This document shows positions 34,140 through 44,509 of a stretch of 64,000 bases of DNA, piece by piece (position 1 is the first letter of the stretch; each line of letters opens with the position of its first letter). Source of the DNA: Monodelphis domestica (Eukaryota; Chordata; Mammalia; Didelphimorphia; Didelphidae); assembly GCF_027887165.1 (NCBI RefSeq), contig NC_077234.1:196198959-196262958 (forward strand), read 5' to 3'. Position numbers and translations under genes: made by a program. The notes under the pieces were generated by a model. The model did no database searches and was not told the origin of the DNA. It was given only the letters and a program-made list of their open reading frames with translations.

Positions 34140-35365
34140 AATGGAAAGGTTTTAAGAATTCTCTATCAATTGACGAGTCCAAAGAGCTCAACCAATAAGC
34201 TTGGCTCCTTTTCTGTACCTGCTCAGATGTTAACTACTTAATCCAAGAGCACCCCACAAATTCCTCCTGTTGGAAAATAAGGGAGAATTAGACTCAGGTT
34301 GGCATCAATTAGCATGTGGTAGCCCTTTGAAAGGATTGGACTTTTAGGAAATTCACTCTGACCTTTTGCTTCCTCCTCCGAATCTAGGTCAAAAAATGCT
34401 ACCACCACCTGCAAGCAGCAGATTAGATTCAGGCCCTTCAACCTGCAGAAGTCTGCTCTTGACTCTGAGGCTTTCTTCTTCCTGAGGTGGAATGGGGGTT
34501 CGTGGTACACTAAGGTCAGTTTCCTGCTCTGGCATTGGAAGACCTTTGAATTTTAAAAGAATTATATTCCTTTTTCTTGCATAGCAGCCTTCCATGGCAA
34601 AGGAATTTTGAGATCATAGTTTTCATTTTAAAGTGTTTCAGAGGTGTGTTTAGAATGGTAGACACATGCTTCAGATCTAGGGGTGAGGGAAGGTATGTGG
34701 CCTATCTGTGGGAGAGACTAGCCACCTCACATCTCACTCCTTAAACCTAGGGGAAGAGATGGGAAGTGTATGAAGACCAAAGCAACAATCCAACTTAGCC
34801 TGTGCCTATGCGGCTCCCCATCCTCAGAAGGAAGGTGGGAGGTCCAGTCTCCAGAACTGAAATCATTAAATCCCTTCTAATAAATGGAATGTACTCACAA
34901 GAAGATGTTTAACCTGCGTGGGAGACGCCCTATTGTTTTGACCTTCACAACAATTGGGTGTAAAGCATTGAGTAAACACCTTGCTGACACCTATTACACA
35001 CACTCTGTGGGAGACACGCCATTAATCAGACAAGCTGCAGGAGGCAGCTGCTGCTGATCGAGCCATGGAAAGATGGCTTGGTCCCCTGCAGTTCTTTCCC
35101 TCTTTCTTCAAATTAAAACCCAAGAAGATAGAGAGAGAAAGCAACTTCATTTGGATACTGCCTGCTTCCCAGAAGAAGACATTTTCGACATGCTTCTGGA
35201 AAGAGACAAGGATGCAGCTATGAGAGGCCTGGTGGCCCAATGCATGTGCACATGTGGAAGAGAAACTTCCTTTCCCAGCTTGTGGAAGGAAGCAGGCAGC
35301 TTGGCTTAATGGCGTGACAGTAGCAATGGAAGACAAGAAGGCTGTCATCTAGATTTAGTTCTATC
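34140..35365. other. GC-richer unassigned patch with short open frames
   Basis: On the minus strand two overlapping frames (34,389-34,595 and 34,238-34,510) are both open where they overlap, with acidic and proline-rich stretches such as PRTPIPPQEEE and DLDSEEEA; on the plus strand 35,073-35,309 is open. I recognise none of them. They could be a decayed retrocopy of an unknown gene or chance in less AT-rich DNA. Confidence 0.3.
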
Positions 35366-35369
35366 TTGA

Positions 35370-35500
35370 TGTCTGAGTGCAGTGCCTAATTTCTGGATTT
35401 CCACTGTGCCATCTGTTAAAGAGGAGCTAATAATACTTACCCCTGTACTTTTCTGGGCCAGAGAGAATGAAGCAGTGCCTGGGAACGGCTTTTGTGCCTT
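35370..35500 (+). mobile_element. MIR SINE 3' fragment
   Basis: TTCCACTGTGCCATCTGTTAAAGAGGAGCTAATAATACTTACCCC in the sense orientation. Confidence 0.45.
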
Positions 35501-35984
35501 AGGTTACGAGTAGCAGAAAGTGTAATTAAAAGTCGTTACCTGGGGAATAGAATTGCCTCCCCTTCCTCTCCCCCTCTCCCCGCCTCCCCCAGAGTAGTCC
35601 TGAAAATCATCACATCTATTGCCTTAGTAGGGAATGAACACAGTGCTGTCTAAAGCAAGTAGGAAAGCAAGATAATAGTAAAGAAGAAAGCAAAGTGAAT
35701 GAGGTAGCTTATGATGTCATTGAGGCACAAGTCAAAGGAATGGGGCATCTAGCATTTAGCAGCTGAAAGTAAATATCTGGACGGCAATGTTCTTGCACAA
35801 CGGCATTATCAAAAGCTAGTAAAAAGCTGAGACATTCATGGCTTTCTGTGAACTTGATGAACCTAGAGGAGAAAGGCAATTCTGACCTTAGCCCCCAACT
35901 CATCTTGTTTTCAAGGGGTCTAATACTGTACCTGGTTGAATAATTTAGAGATGTCAAGTTATTCTCAGTACATGTGGCATATGC
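35501..35984. other. Unassigned intergenic DNA
   Basis: Contains a short CT-rich stretch at 35,552-35,592. Nothing else recognised. Confidence 0.4.
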
Positions 35985-36180
35985 ATATATGGCATAGTGG
36001 CTTGAAATTGGAATCATGACAACCTGGGTTCATCCTCCTCTCTGCATTGGTCACCGTGGGTAAGTCACAACCTTGGAGTCCCCTGGCAAACTACAATTTT
36101 GAGCTGAGGAGTAGATGTCATCTGTGCTGCAGGAGAGGAAGCCTTCTTGTGAAGGGCTTGCTATATCATTGAAATGAGGT
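35985..36180 (+). mobile_element. tRNA-derived MIR-like SINE
   Basis: TGGCATAGTGGCTTGAAATTGG, CCTGGGTTCATCCTCC, GGGTAAGTCAC, and a 3' part GCAAACTACAATTTTGAGCTGAGG of the type seen at 8,230. Confidence 0.5.
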
Positions 36181-36445
36181 CAGGGTTTTAAAAAGTTATT
36201 TATCAATGGAAGCTGTCTAAACTCTCACAAACTAAAAGATAACATTGGACTGAGTCAAAAAGCATCTAAACCCTATGAAACTGATGTTCAGCTACTCTAA
36301 TAGTGCTCTTCTACTGAGCCATTCAGTCTGATAATTAAAAGTTACCTTCCATCATTCCCCCAAACTTCATAAAATACAGCTATACTCTTCAACTTCTACA
36401 AGCTTCATTTCACACTAATATTTACTAATATTTACTAAATTTAAC
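36181..36445. other. Unassigned intergenic DNA
   Basis: Nothing recognised. Confidence 0.4.
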
Positions 36446-36446
36446 A

Positions 36447-36772
36447 TTATAACCTCATTGGATTACTGATTATCCTCTAAATATTTTCCATGGGTTTTTT
36501 CCCCATTTCTCTATCTATGCTAATTACATTCTGTGTATTTGGAATACTCTTCCTCAAATCCTAAAACTCCCTCTCAAAACTCCATCTATCTATTATACTA
36601 AACATTCACTTCAAATGCCACCTCATTCCTTGCCTTTCCAGACAAAATGACTGTCTCTGAATGCCCATAGTACTTACTGTATCCCTTAAGACCTTACCTT
36701 AGTTATTCATAACCATTTAAGTCATAAGACTCTTGAGGGTCTTGAGGTTATCTCCTCAGAGTCTAGCATATC
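36447..36772 (+). mobile_element. L2 LINE fragment
   Basis: TTTGGAATACTCTTCCTC, CATTCACTTCAAATGCCACCTC, TCCTTGCCTTTCC, GTATCCCTTAAGACC and AGACTCTTGAGGGTC, in L2 order near its 3' end. Confidence 0.55.
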
Positions 36773-36773
36773 T

Positions 36774-36890
36774 TTTTTCTTTTTCTTTTTTCCCTTATTT
36801 TTCCAAATTACATGTAGGTACAATTGAATATAATATCTTATTTCAAGAGTGAATATCAACAGTTACAACTCTTTCTGGAATTTTGAATCA
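36774..36890 (-). mobile_element. LINE-1 3' tail, short
   Basis: T-rich start, then TTATTTTTCCAAATTACATG, the extreme 3' end of an older marsupial L1 in antisense. Only about 100 bp. Confidence 0.35.
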
Positions 36891-37690
36891 TTCTAGCTGC
36901 CCCTGACAAAATAAAAACATCAAGATTCCTAAATCATCTACCCAGATGAATTAAGCAGAACCTAAAATGAAATGAAATGAAAGAAAGAACAAATTGGGGT
37001 AGAATATAAGACTTATCCCATTATCTTTAAAAAGTATGTCTTTATATTTTGGAGGCTAAAAAATACCTTGGTTTCATCTTTCAGTTTCTGAATGAAATTG
37101 TATTCATTAACGTCTACCAAAAAGACTAGAACATTTAAAACTAAGCGGCATGGTATATATTAATAGAATATTCCAAATATTTCAAAAGTGTGAGCCCAAC
37201 TCAAGAATGTTTAGCTAAAGTACCTGTAGTCACTTAGAGCCTATTTGGGTCAAAGATAAATGTAAGTGATGAACAAATCAGGTTTAAATGTTCCCTGCCA
37301 CCTTGGGGTGAGAAAAAGGCCTGTTACCTTGACACTGTTAACCCCATTACAAATGTGGTGATATCATTCTATGTACCCCTACATACCCCAGAAATTTATT
37401 TCTGCGTAACAGGAAAGTTTATTCCATTTCCTAGCCATTAACTCTATTTTTATATTATCACAGTATTTAGAAGTAGCATGAAAAGATCCCTGTGTGGAGA
37501 AACTGGAAACATGTCTAATCTTTCCTCTTTTACATTCTTTATGATCCTGGTGAAGTTATGCTACTAGCTTGACCCTCATTTTCAATATCTCTAAAATGAG
37601 TGACTTTGACTAGAAGAAACCTAAAATTCATAAGAATAATAATTCATAACCATATTGGAGTTAATTATTTGCAAAGATATTTATATATAT
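36891..37690. other. Unassigned AT-rich DNA
   Basis: Nothing recognised. Confidence 0.4.
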
Positions 37691-37694
37691 ATAT

Positions 37695-38352
37695 CCTTTG
37701 TATTATGTCTTTCTAGCTAAAATGATATAAGGGCAAAATGACAAATGTTGGAGAACTTGTAGGAAAATGGAGACATTAATATGCTGGTGCTGAAACTATG
37801 AACTGATCCAATCTTTCTGGATAGTGATCTGGAATCATGATTAAAGAGTTATAAATAGATGTATACCTTTTGACCCAACAATATTGCTATTAGGATTATT
37901 TCTTAAAATGATCAGGGAAAAGGAAAAGAACCTATCTGTTTAAAATATTTATTGTAGTTCTCTTCCAGATGAGCAAAGAATTGGAAATCCAAGGGATGCC
38001 CATCAATTGGGAAAGGGCTAAATATGTTGTAGCATGTGACTGTAATGGAATACTATCATGCCATAAGAAATGATGAGTAGATTATTTTTTTAAATATGGA
38101 AAGATGTACATGAAATTATGAAGGGTGAAATAAGCAGAACCAAGAGATCATTGTATACAGCAACAGACCCATTGTTTGAAGAATGAGTTGTATATGTTTA
38201 CTTCCAGGGAAAGACCTGATAAATAGAAATGAGTAAGACACAATTTTTATATGGACATATATCTTTCATGAAATGAAACCTTCTCAAATGAGATCGGTGA
38301 GAGGGGGTTAACTGGGTATTTTAATCTAACAAAAACATATTTAATTTTTTTA
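37695..38352 (+). mobile_element. LINE-1 3' end, old
   Basis: Sense L1 3' landmarks: ATGGAGACATTAATATGCTGG, TTGACCCAACAATATTGC, ATTGGAAATCCAAGGGATGCCCATCAATTGGG, TGGAATACTATCATGCCATAAG, AAATAAGCAGAACCAAG and ACTTCCAGGGAAAGACCTG. Heavily decayed and 5'-truncated. Confidence 0.75.
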
Positions 38353-38825
38353 AATGAATATACATTGTTGAAGCTATCGTTCTATTAATTTCATGTGTTT
38401 CCTTGCATGTGGTTCCCTTTATGATGCATTTCTTTACTTTATCATTCAGGCTTTATTTTTTTTTTAATTTGAGCATTGAGCACCTAAGATAAACAATGCT
38501 ATTGAGAGATGTTTTACTCTGAACATCCAAAGACGGTTGTCTGGCTCTGATCATCATCAAAAATATTTATTAAGCACTTACTTGCATCTGATGCAAGTTA
38601 AATGAGCACTTTCCCTAACACAAATCCTTTGTCTGTATATTCAAAGAACAACCTCATGACCCCACTCCTTTAACTCCCATCTAGATAGGAGAGCTCATTT
38701 CCTCACATAAAGATAGAAAGATATTTTCAATATGGACTTGGCAACCAATAGCCATGGAGAAAGTATAGAAGGCACAAATTATTAGGCTGTCTAGTATAAA
38801 GAGGCAGGGTGCAGAAAGATCACAG
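38353..38825. other. Mostly unassigned DNA
   Basis: Contains a 50-bp trace of the unnamed repeat at 38,550-38,605 (AAATATTTATTAAGCACTTAC). Confidence 0.4.
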
Positions 38826-38829
38826 TATC

Positions 38830-38992
38830 ATGATCTGGAAAAGACCATAGAGGTCATCTCACCCAACCCCTTTTTTTTTAATGAATGAAAAACTGACACC
38901 TAGAAATGTTGAATGATTGCCCCCCCATCACATAGCCAGAAAGTGACAGTACAACCTCTAAATGGCCTTTTGTGGCCTCTGAGTCATTTGAC
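38830..38992 (-). mobile_element. MIR SINE fragment
   Basis: Antisense MIR: AAGACCATAGAGGTCATCTC, GAATGAAAAACTGACACC, CATCACATAGCCAGAAAGTGAC. Confidence 0.55.
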
Positions 38993-40420
38993 TTTTAAGT
39001 AAACTTTTCCATATCCCCATTCAATATAAAAGGAAATAAATTTTATAGAGCTCATCATATTTACATATATAAAAATGTCAAATATAAAAAAATTCAAATT
39101 TTAATTTTCTACAGAGATTTGCTAATCATTTTATTACTCAATTGACTGGAAATCAATTGGAGTTTCTTAAATATTTCAGCGGAATAAACATGATTTTTTT
39201 AAACTAAATAGTTTCCATCTCCTGTGAGTAGCTTCTTTGTCCATAAGTATACCCCAAGAGCTAGACTCCAGTATTACAATACTATGTTTTAGAAGAATGA
39301 AGGGGAAATATTTTACTGAGCACCTAAAATAAAATTTCAGAGAGAAAGGGATTTTATAACATAAATAGGTTAGAAAAGGACAAGAATGTTTAACACCTCA
39401 CATCAAGGATGTGATTAAGCTCTGGAAAAGAGAAATATAAAAATGGCTTCCTATGTGTTATTCTTCACGAGTGAAATAAGCTACTATTGAAATAGTGAGG
39501 AGCAAAGTGGAAGCAAATAAAAGCTCGGAAATCAGCTTCCTACCCTGACACATGAGACCTGCCTTTGGGAAATGCTGAGTGAGAAGATAAATAGGTAGGT
39601 AGTTCCCAGCTTCTAAGGAAACAGAATTCTAGAGAAAATACTACTTTTACTGAGCTATATGATTAAAAATGTATTTTTCTCTCTCCTGTATATGTATAAC
39701 CATGCAATTACTCAGCATAGCATTACGCAGAAGAAAAGAGGAAGGTAAGAGAAAAAGGACAAAAGAACAAGGTAATCAGGACCCCCAGAGATGAGGAGTG
39801 CATGTTCTCTATTGCTGACAGATCCATTTCTGTTTCTTTCTCAGATGAAAGGTACAAGGAAAGTGGTAGATATTATTATTCTCTGGGAAACTATGAGGAT
39901 TTGACACTTTGTTTTTCCCCTTTTAACCCTCTCTGAATGACCTGCTGTACCCATACACTTCTCTGTAGCTGTTTTTAATTAGTATCCCAAGGAAATCAAT
40001 GTAGCCTCCACTGTCCAGTGCCAGGTGTGCTCCTCAGTACAGGCAGCCCACATCTGCTGAATCACAATACCTGATCTGCTTAGAAAGTTAACTGTTTCTC
40101 TACTTGGTGCTTTCTCTTTCCTTCTTATCTTAAGTTCTATAGTCCTTTCCTAGAGCTCTCCTTCCTCTCTGAGGCTTTCTTATTTCTAGTCCTTACCTGG
40201 CTTTTGTCTACATTTCCTCAAAGAAAGGAACTGTACTTCAGATCAATTTGCTATCTGAGCTGGTGGCAAACCCATTAGACTCTACTGAAAGTGGTATCTG
40301 AAGGCCCATATTCAATTCTGTCTTCCTTTTCTTTGAGATTACTCTCATGAGTCATGTGATCACTTGCCATTATCAACCTGATAGTAGTACAATATTGAAA
40401 AGTGTGTTTATTCTCTGATG
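38993..40420. other. Unassigned AT-rich DNA
   Basis: About 1.4 kb without gene or repeat that I recognise. Confidence 0.4.
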
Positions 40421-40424
40421 GATT

Positions 40425-40650
40425 AGCGCCATAGAGTAATAGATAGTGTACTGGTCCTGTATTGCCATCCTAAAACTGATACTTAATAGTTGTATGGACT
40501 CTGAACAATTCATAACCTCTCTGAATCTCACTTCCCTCATACAAAAGATAAAGGAAGTAATACAACACTCATTTCTAGGCTTGCTGTATAGATTAAATGA
40601 GATTTTATGTAAATAAAGTGCCATATACATATAATTGTCATCATCATCTT
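40425..40650 (+). mobile_element. MIR SINE, nearly full length
   Basis: GCGCCATAGAGTAATAGATAG head, GTATGGACTCTGAAC, CATAACCTCTCTGAATCTCAC, GCTGTATAGATTAAATGAG and AATAAAGTGCCATATACATATAATTG end. Its tail ATCATCATC runs straight into the long TTC/TCC tract. Confidence 0.65.
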
Positions 40651-40656
40651 TCTTTA

Positions 40657-40930
40657 CCTTCTTCTTCTTCCTCCTCCTCCTCCTCCTCCTTTTCCTCCTC
40701 CTCCTCCTCCTCCTCCTCCTTTTCCTCCTCCTCCTCTTTCTTCTTCTTCTTCTTCTTCTTCTTCTTCTTCTTCTTCTTCTTCTTCTTCTTCTTCTTCTTC
40801 TTCTTCTTCTTCTTCTTCTTCTTCTTCTTCTTCTTCTTCTTCTTCTTCTTCTTCTTCTTCTTCTTCTTCTTCTTCTTCTTCTTCTTCTTCTTCTTCCTCC
40901 TCCTTCTCCTCCTCCTCCTCCTCCTTCTTC
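40657..40930. repeat. Polypyrimidine tract, (TCC)n and (TTC)n
   Basis: 274 nt of uninterrupted C and T: TCC blocks on both sides and about 53 TTC units at 40,737-40,896. Poly-Leu, poly-Phe, poly-Ser, poly-Glu, poly-Lys and poly-Arg open frames over it are artefacts. Confidence 0.95.
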
Positions 40931-41311
40931 ATTTGTTTGTTTGGAGGGAGCCAATATTGCCCCTTAACATTCATCCCCAAAAGTGTGACTGTAGGGATTC
41001 CTTTTTGCCCAGAAAGGGATTAGAATTTTGTACAGTTTCTATCTTCATTCCACTTCATTGTCTTTTCTGCCCCAACTTATCAACACACACACACACAAGT
41101 TTCTTGTTAAAATATGTAAAAACTTGGCATCTCCTGTCAGGATATCTTAGTTATTATTAAAATTATTATACTCATAATACCAAGTATTAGTAATTTAATA
41201 TCAGTATTGAATAGACTTTCCACATTTACTGGGAACATTATTTACAATAGTGACAAAAATAATAATAATGCCAGTGAATTCTAATGAAATTATAGTCAAA
41301 ATTATAGTCAA

Positions 41312-41515
41312 GGGGGCAGCTGGGTAGCTTAATGGATTGAGAGCCAGGCCTAGAAATGGGAGGTCCTAGGTTCAATTATGGCCTCAGACACTTTCCAGCT
41401 GTGTGACCCTGGGCAAGTCACTTGACCCCCATTGCCTAGCCCTTACCACTCTTCTGCCTTTGAGCCAATACACAGTATTGACTCCAAGATGGAAGGTAAG
41501 GGTTTAAAAAAAATA
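41312..41515 (+). mobile_element. WSINE1-type SINE with 9-bp target-site duplication
   Basis: The cleanest copy in the window: GGGGGCAGCTGGGTAGCTTAATGG head, GGTCCTAGGTTCAATTATGG, GTGACCCTGGGCAAGTCAC, CTCTTCTGCC, GAGCCAATACACAGTATTGAC, AGATGGAAGGTAAGGG and an A tail. TATAGTCAA flanks it at 41,303-41,311 and 41,516-41,524. Confidence 0.9.
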
Positions 41516-41524
41516 TATAGTCAA

Positions 41525-44390
41525 ATTGTCAGTTCTACTTACCCTGAAACTATCACAGAAATACTTCATCCTATTTTGCAGGTTTAATCTCTAGGTTATT
41601 TAAATAAATGTGGATTTTTAGATAGAATTATCCAGATAATTATTTCAAAATCTAAGATGGCCATAGAAACACTGTTGTATTATTTTACATAATTTGCTAC
41701 TTATATTTACATAGCTATAACTATCTATAGAATTTTTCACAAAATAATCTGCCTCTACCTGAATTATTCAGATAATTAGAAAAAAGTATAGTTTAAATTT
41801 TATTTAATTTAAATTATAGACATATAATTTAATTTAAATGTTCCATACTAAATCTATACATGACCATTATTTGCTGAAAAAATGTTTTGGGGGGTAGTTT
41901 GAAATGCATAGGTAATAATTGTTTGCCTCTATTTCTAGCTATTATCTTATGATGATACCTCTCCTGATGGAATTACATAGATCTTTCTGAAGCATTAACT
42001 AAAAATAGTAATTTAAATGAAGATGTATTAATTAATATGATGTTAAGAAATAATGAACATTGGTTCCCTGGAATAAACATATGCAATAGAGTTTTAGCCC
42101 AGTTTATGCAATTAATTATCATTTATTGAAAAAAAATAAGTTGTTAAATAATGAACAAGTATTGATATCTCATTTAGCCACTAATCGATAGAAATACTTG
42201 GTAGTTTGAATAATGCTATTAATAGAATTATTATTTGTATAAACCTTATTTATGAGTTGATTAAAGGGGAAAATGGCCTGTGCATTTGGTATACTAACAA
42301 TGTTCAAGATTCCTTAAGTACTGTAAAAATTGAAGCTTTTTTTCTGGCTTAGTGATTTTTTTAAATAGGTGAGTTTTCTTTTTTTGCTTAATTTCCTAAA
42401 GGGCAATGGGTAGAAGGGTATCTTTCATAAATTGAGAGAGAAAGATTTAGATTACTTCTGAAGGTTTTGTCAAGTGTCAGAGCAGGGAAGGTAATTTTAT
42501 TGTGTGTTCCCAATTTGAAAAAGTAAAGAAATAAGAAATCATAAACCAAAATAAACATATTAAGTAGATATCTATACATTTTCTTTGCTATTACTGTCTC
42601 TCTCTCTCTGTGTCTCTTTTTCTCAGTGTGAATGTGAATGCACGCAAAAACATATACACACACATCCCAAACATCACACATACACATTGTCTAAGATTAA
42701 AATGTCCTAACAATTTTAATAGGAAAAAAATCACAAATATATTATTTTTAGGAAGGTTTTCTGAAATCCGCCAGAGATAGAGACAGAGATTTAGAAAAAT
42801 GATCTATATTTTCTATTTAAAATATATTGGAAGAATTTTTTTCAGCTATCTTCTTTAAATAAACTTTCAATCAGCTTTTAAATGTAGAATAAATTTATAT
42901 TTGAAATAAGCATGAAAGCACTACATACTCTAGTACAATAAGATATTAAACTATTAACACAAAGAATTAATTTTAAGCATAAAAATATAATATAGTGCAA
43001 TCAGGCACTCTCATTATGATGTTATTAGTAACCCTTAACTTGATAGGACAATGAATGCTTCAAGGAGAATTATATATTGACACATAAAAATGAGGAGGGG
43101 AATATATTGAGTTGTGTTTAATACTTTTGTGAATTTATCAACTATGAGAACCAAAGCTGATTAAGATGGTTGTAATACTTGCTTAAAAATGCATTCAAAA
43201 CATTAAAAATATATTGCAGCATTGATTTTTTAATTGTACAGGTAAATTAATTCCTAATAGATAAGCATTTGTTTTAGAATTGATTCATTCCTACCCTCTG
43301 ACAACAAACCTCTTAGATTTTATTTCATTTTCCTATTATCTAACTCTTAAAATATTCCTTCCAACCACCTACTAACAAATGCCATCCCCAGATGTTTAGT
43401 TATGTTAAGCTATTATTGAAATGTCTTACCAATACACAGTAATGATGATCATTATAAAGCAAAATAAGATATGTCCATTTTGGCCCTCATCCAAAAGAAT
43501 ACAGTTATTGACTTAACAATACAACTTCCTTAAAAAGTAGTAAAAGCTATAAGCTGGTAGATTATATGTCAATGACAGGGATGAATTCAGCCCAAAGAAT
43601 AATAGTGTTTAAAGAAACAAACAAAGATTACCCTCTAATACATTAATTCAAAGTACTGAGTTAACATAATGACATTTAAACTAAAGTATTGCTTTTTTCT
43701 CGCTAATGTAGATTATATTCTCTGGGTATCTTTTCTGCTTTGCCTTATATTCATTTCTTCTTTCTTTTTTTTTAATAATTGAAATTGTTTCTAATGATCT
43801 TATGTAAGAATAAAGTACTCTAAAAAGTTTAAAATATCACACAAATATCCATTTTTCTAGTTATTATTAATAATGTTATATTTTCATGATGATATTAGAA
43901 ACAGTCTGGGAGCAAGTCATTATCCCATTATTATTATTTTTTACTTAATGTTCTATGGACTCATGCACAGGTGCATGAAATAACTGCTTTTTGTAATTAA
44001 ATTCAAATACTGAAATGTAAAGATCATCTTTGGAAGGCTCACAGACAACATCTTCAGTAACAGAGAAGAGGATAAAGCTGATGTTCACCGTATCCTGTCT
44101 CCACTAATTTTCATTTCTCATGCTTTCTACAGAGCTTATCCATTATGAATAGTTGGTTTAATTGCATCTATTTAAAATGGGTTTGTTCTTGTTGTTATTG
44201 TCATTGTTATAGAATTAATTAAAAATGTAATTCATGGAGAAATGATCTAAGGACAAGGTTATATGCTACTATTATTTTTATATATTTATATAAAATAAGT
44301 ACAACATATTTTCTATAGATAACATTCTATAATCCATTGTGCAAGTAGAAGAGAGAGAGGCAGAGAGAGAGAATTAGGTTCTGCTATAGA
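41525..44390. other. Repeat-poor AT-rich DNA, left part
   Basis: Nearly 2.9 kb with no repeat family recognised except a short CT stretch and CA-rich patch at 42,595-42,690. No gene. Part of the 41.5-50.2 kb interval discussed as possible conserved non-coding DNA. Confidence 0.4.
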
Positions 44391-44399
44391 ATGAATCTA

Positions 44400-44505
44400 T
44401 GAAACTATTAAAGAGACTACTTTGCCTTTGTAATCAAAGTAATTAGCACAGTGCTAGGCACATAGTTTATGCTGTAATAAATATTTGTTGACTGACATCT
44501 TAGAA
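44400..44505 (+). mobile_element. L2 or MIR 3' tail
   Basis: AATTAGCACAGTGCTAGGCACATAG followed by GTAATAAATATTTGTTGACTGAC, an ending shared by L2 and MIR elements. Confidence 0.5.
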
Positions 44506-44509
44506 GACC

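Noticed and set aside
40373..41160. Poly-Arg, poly-Phe, poly-Leu and poly-Glu open frames of 108-193 codons
   Set aside because: Products of the TTC/TCC repeat and its flanks.
41312..41400. tRNA gene candidate because of A-box and B-box-like words
   Set aside because: The words belong to the tRNA-derived head of WSINE1; a cloverleaf with a proper acceptor stem is not formed. The same holds for the other SINE heads.
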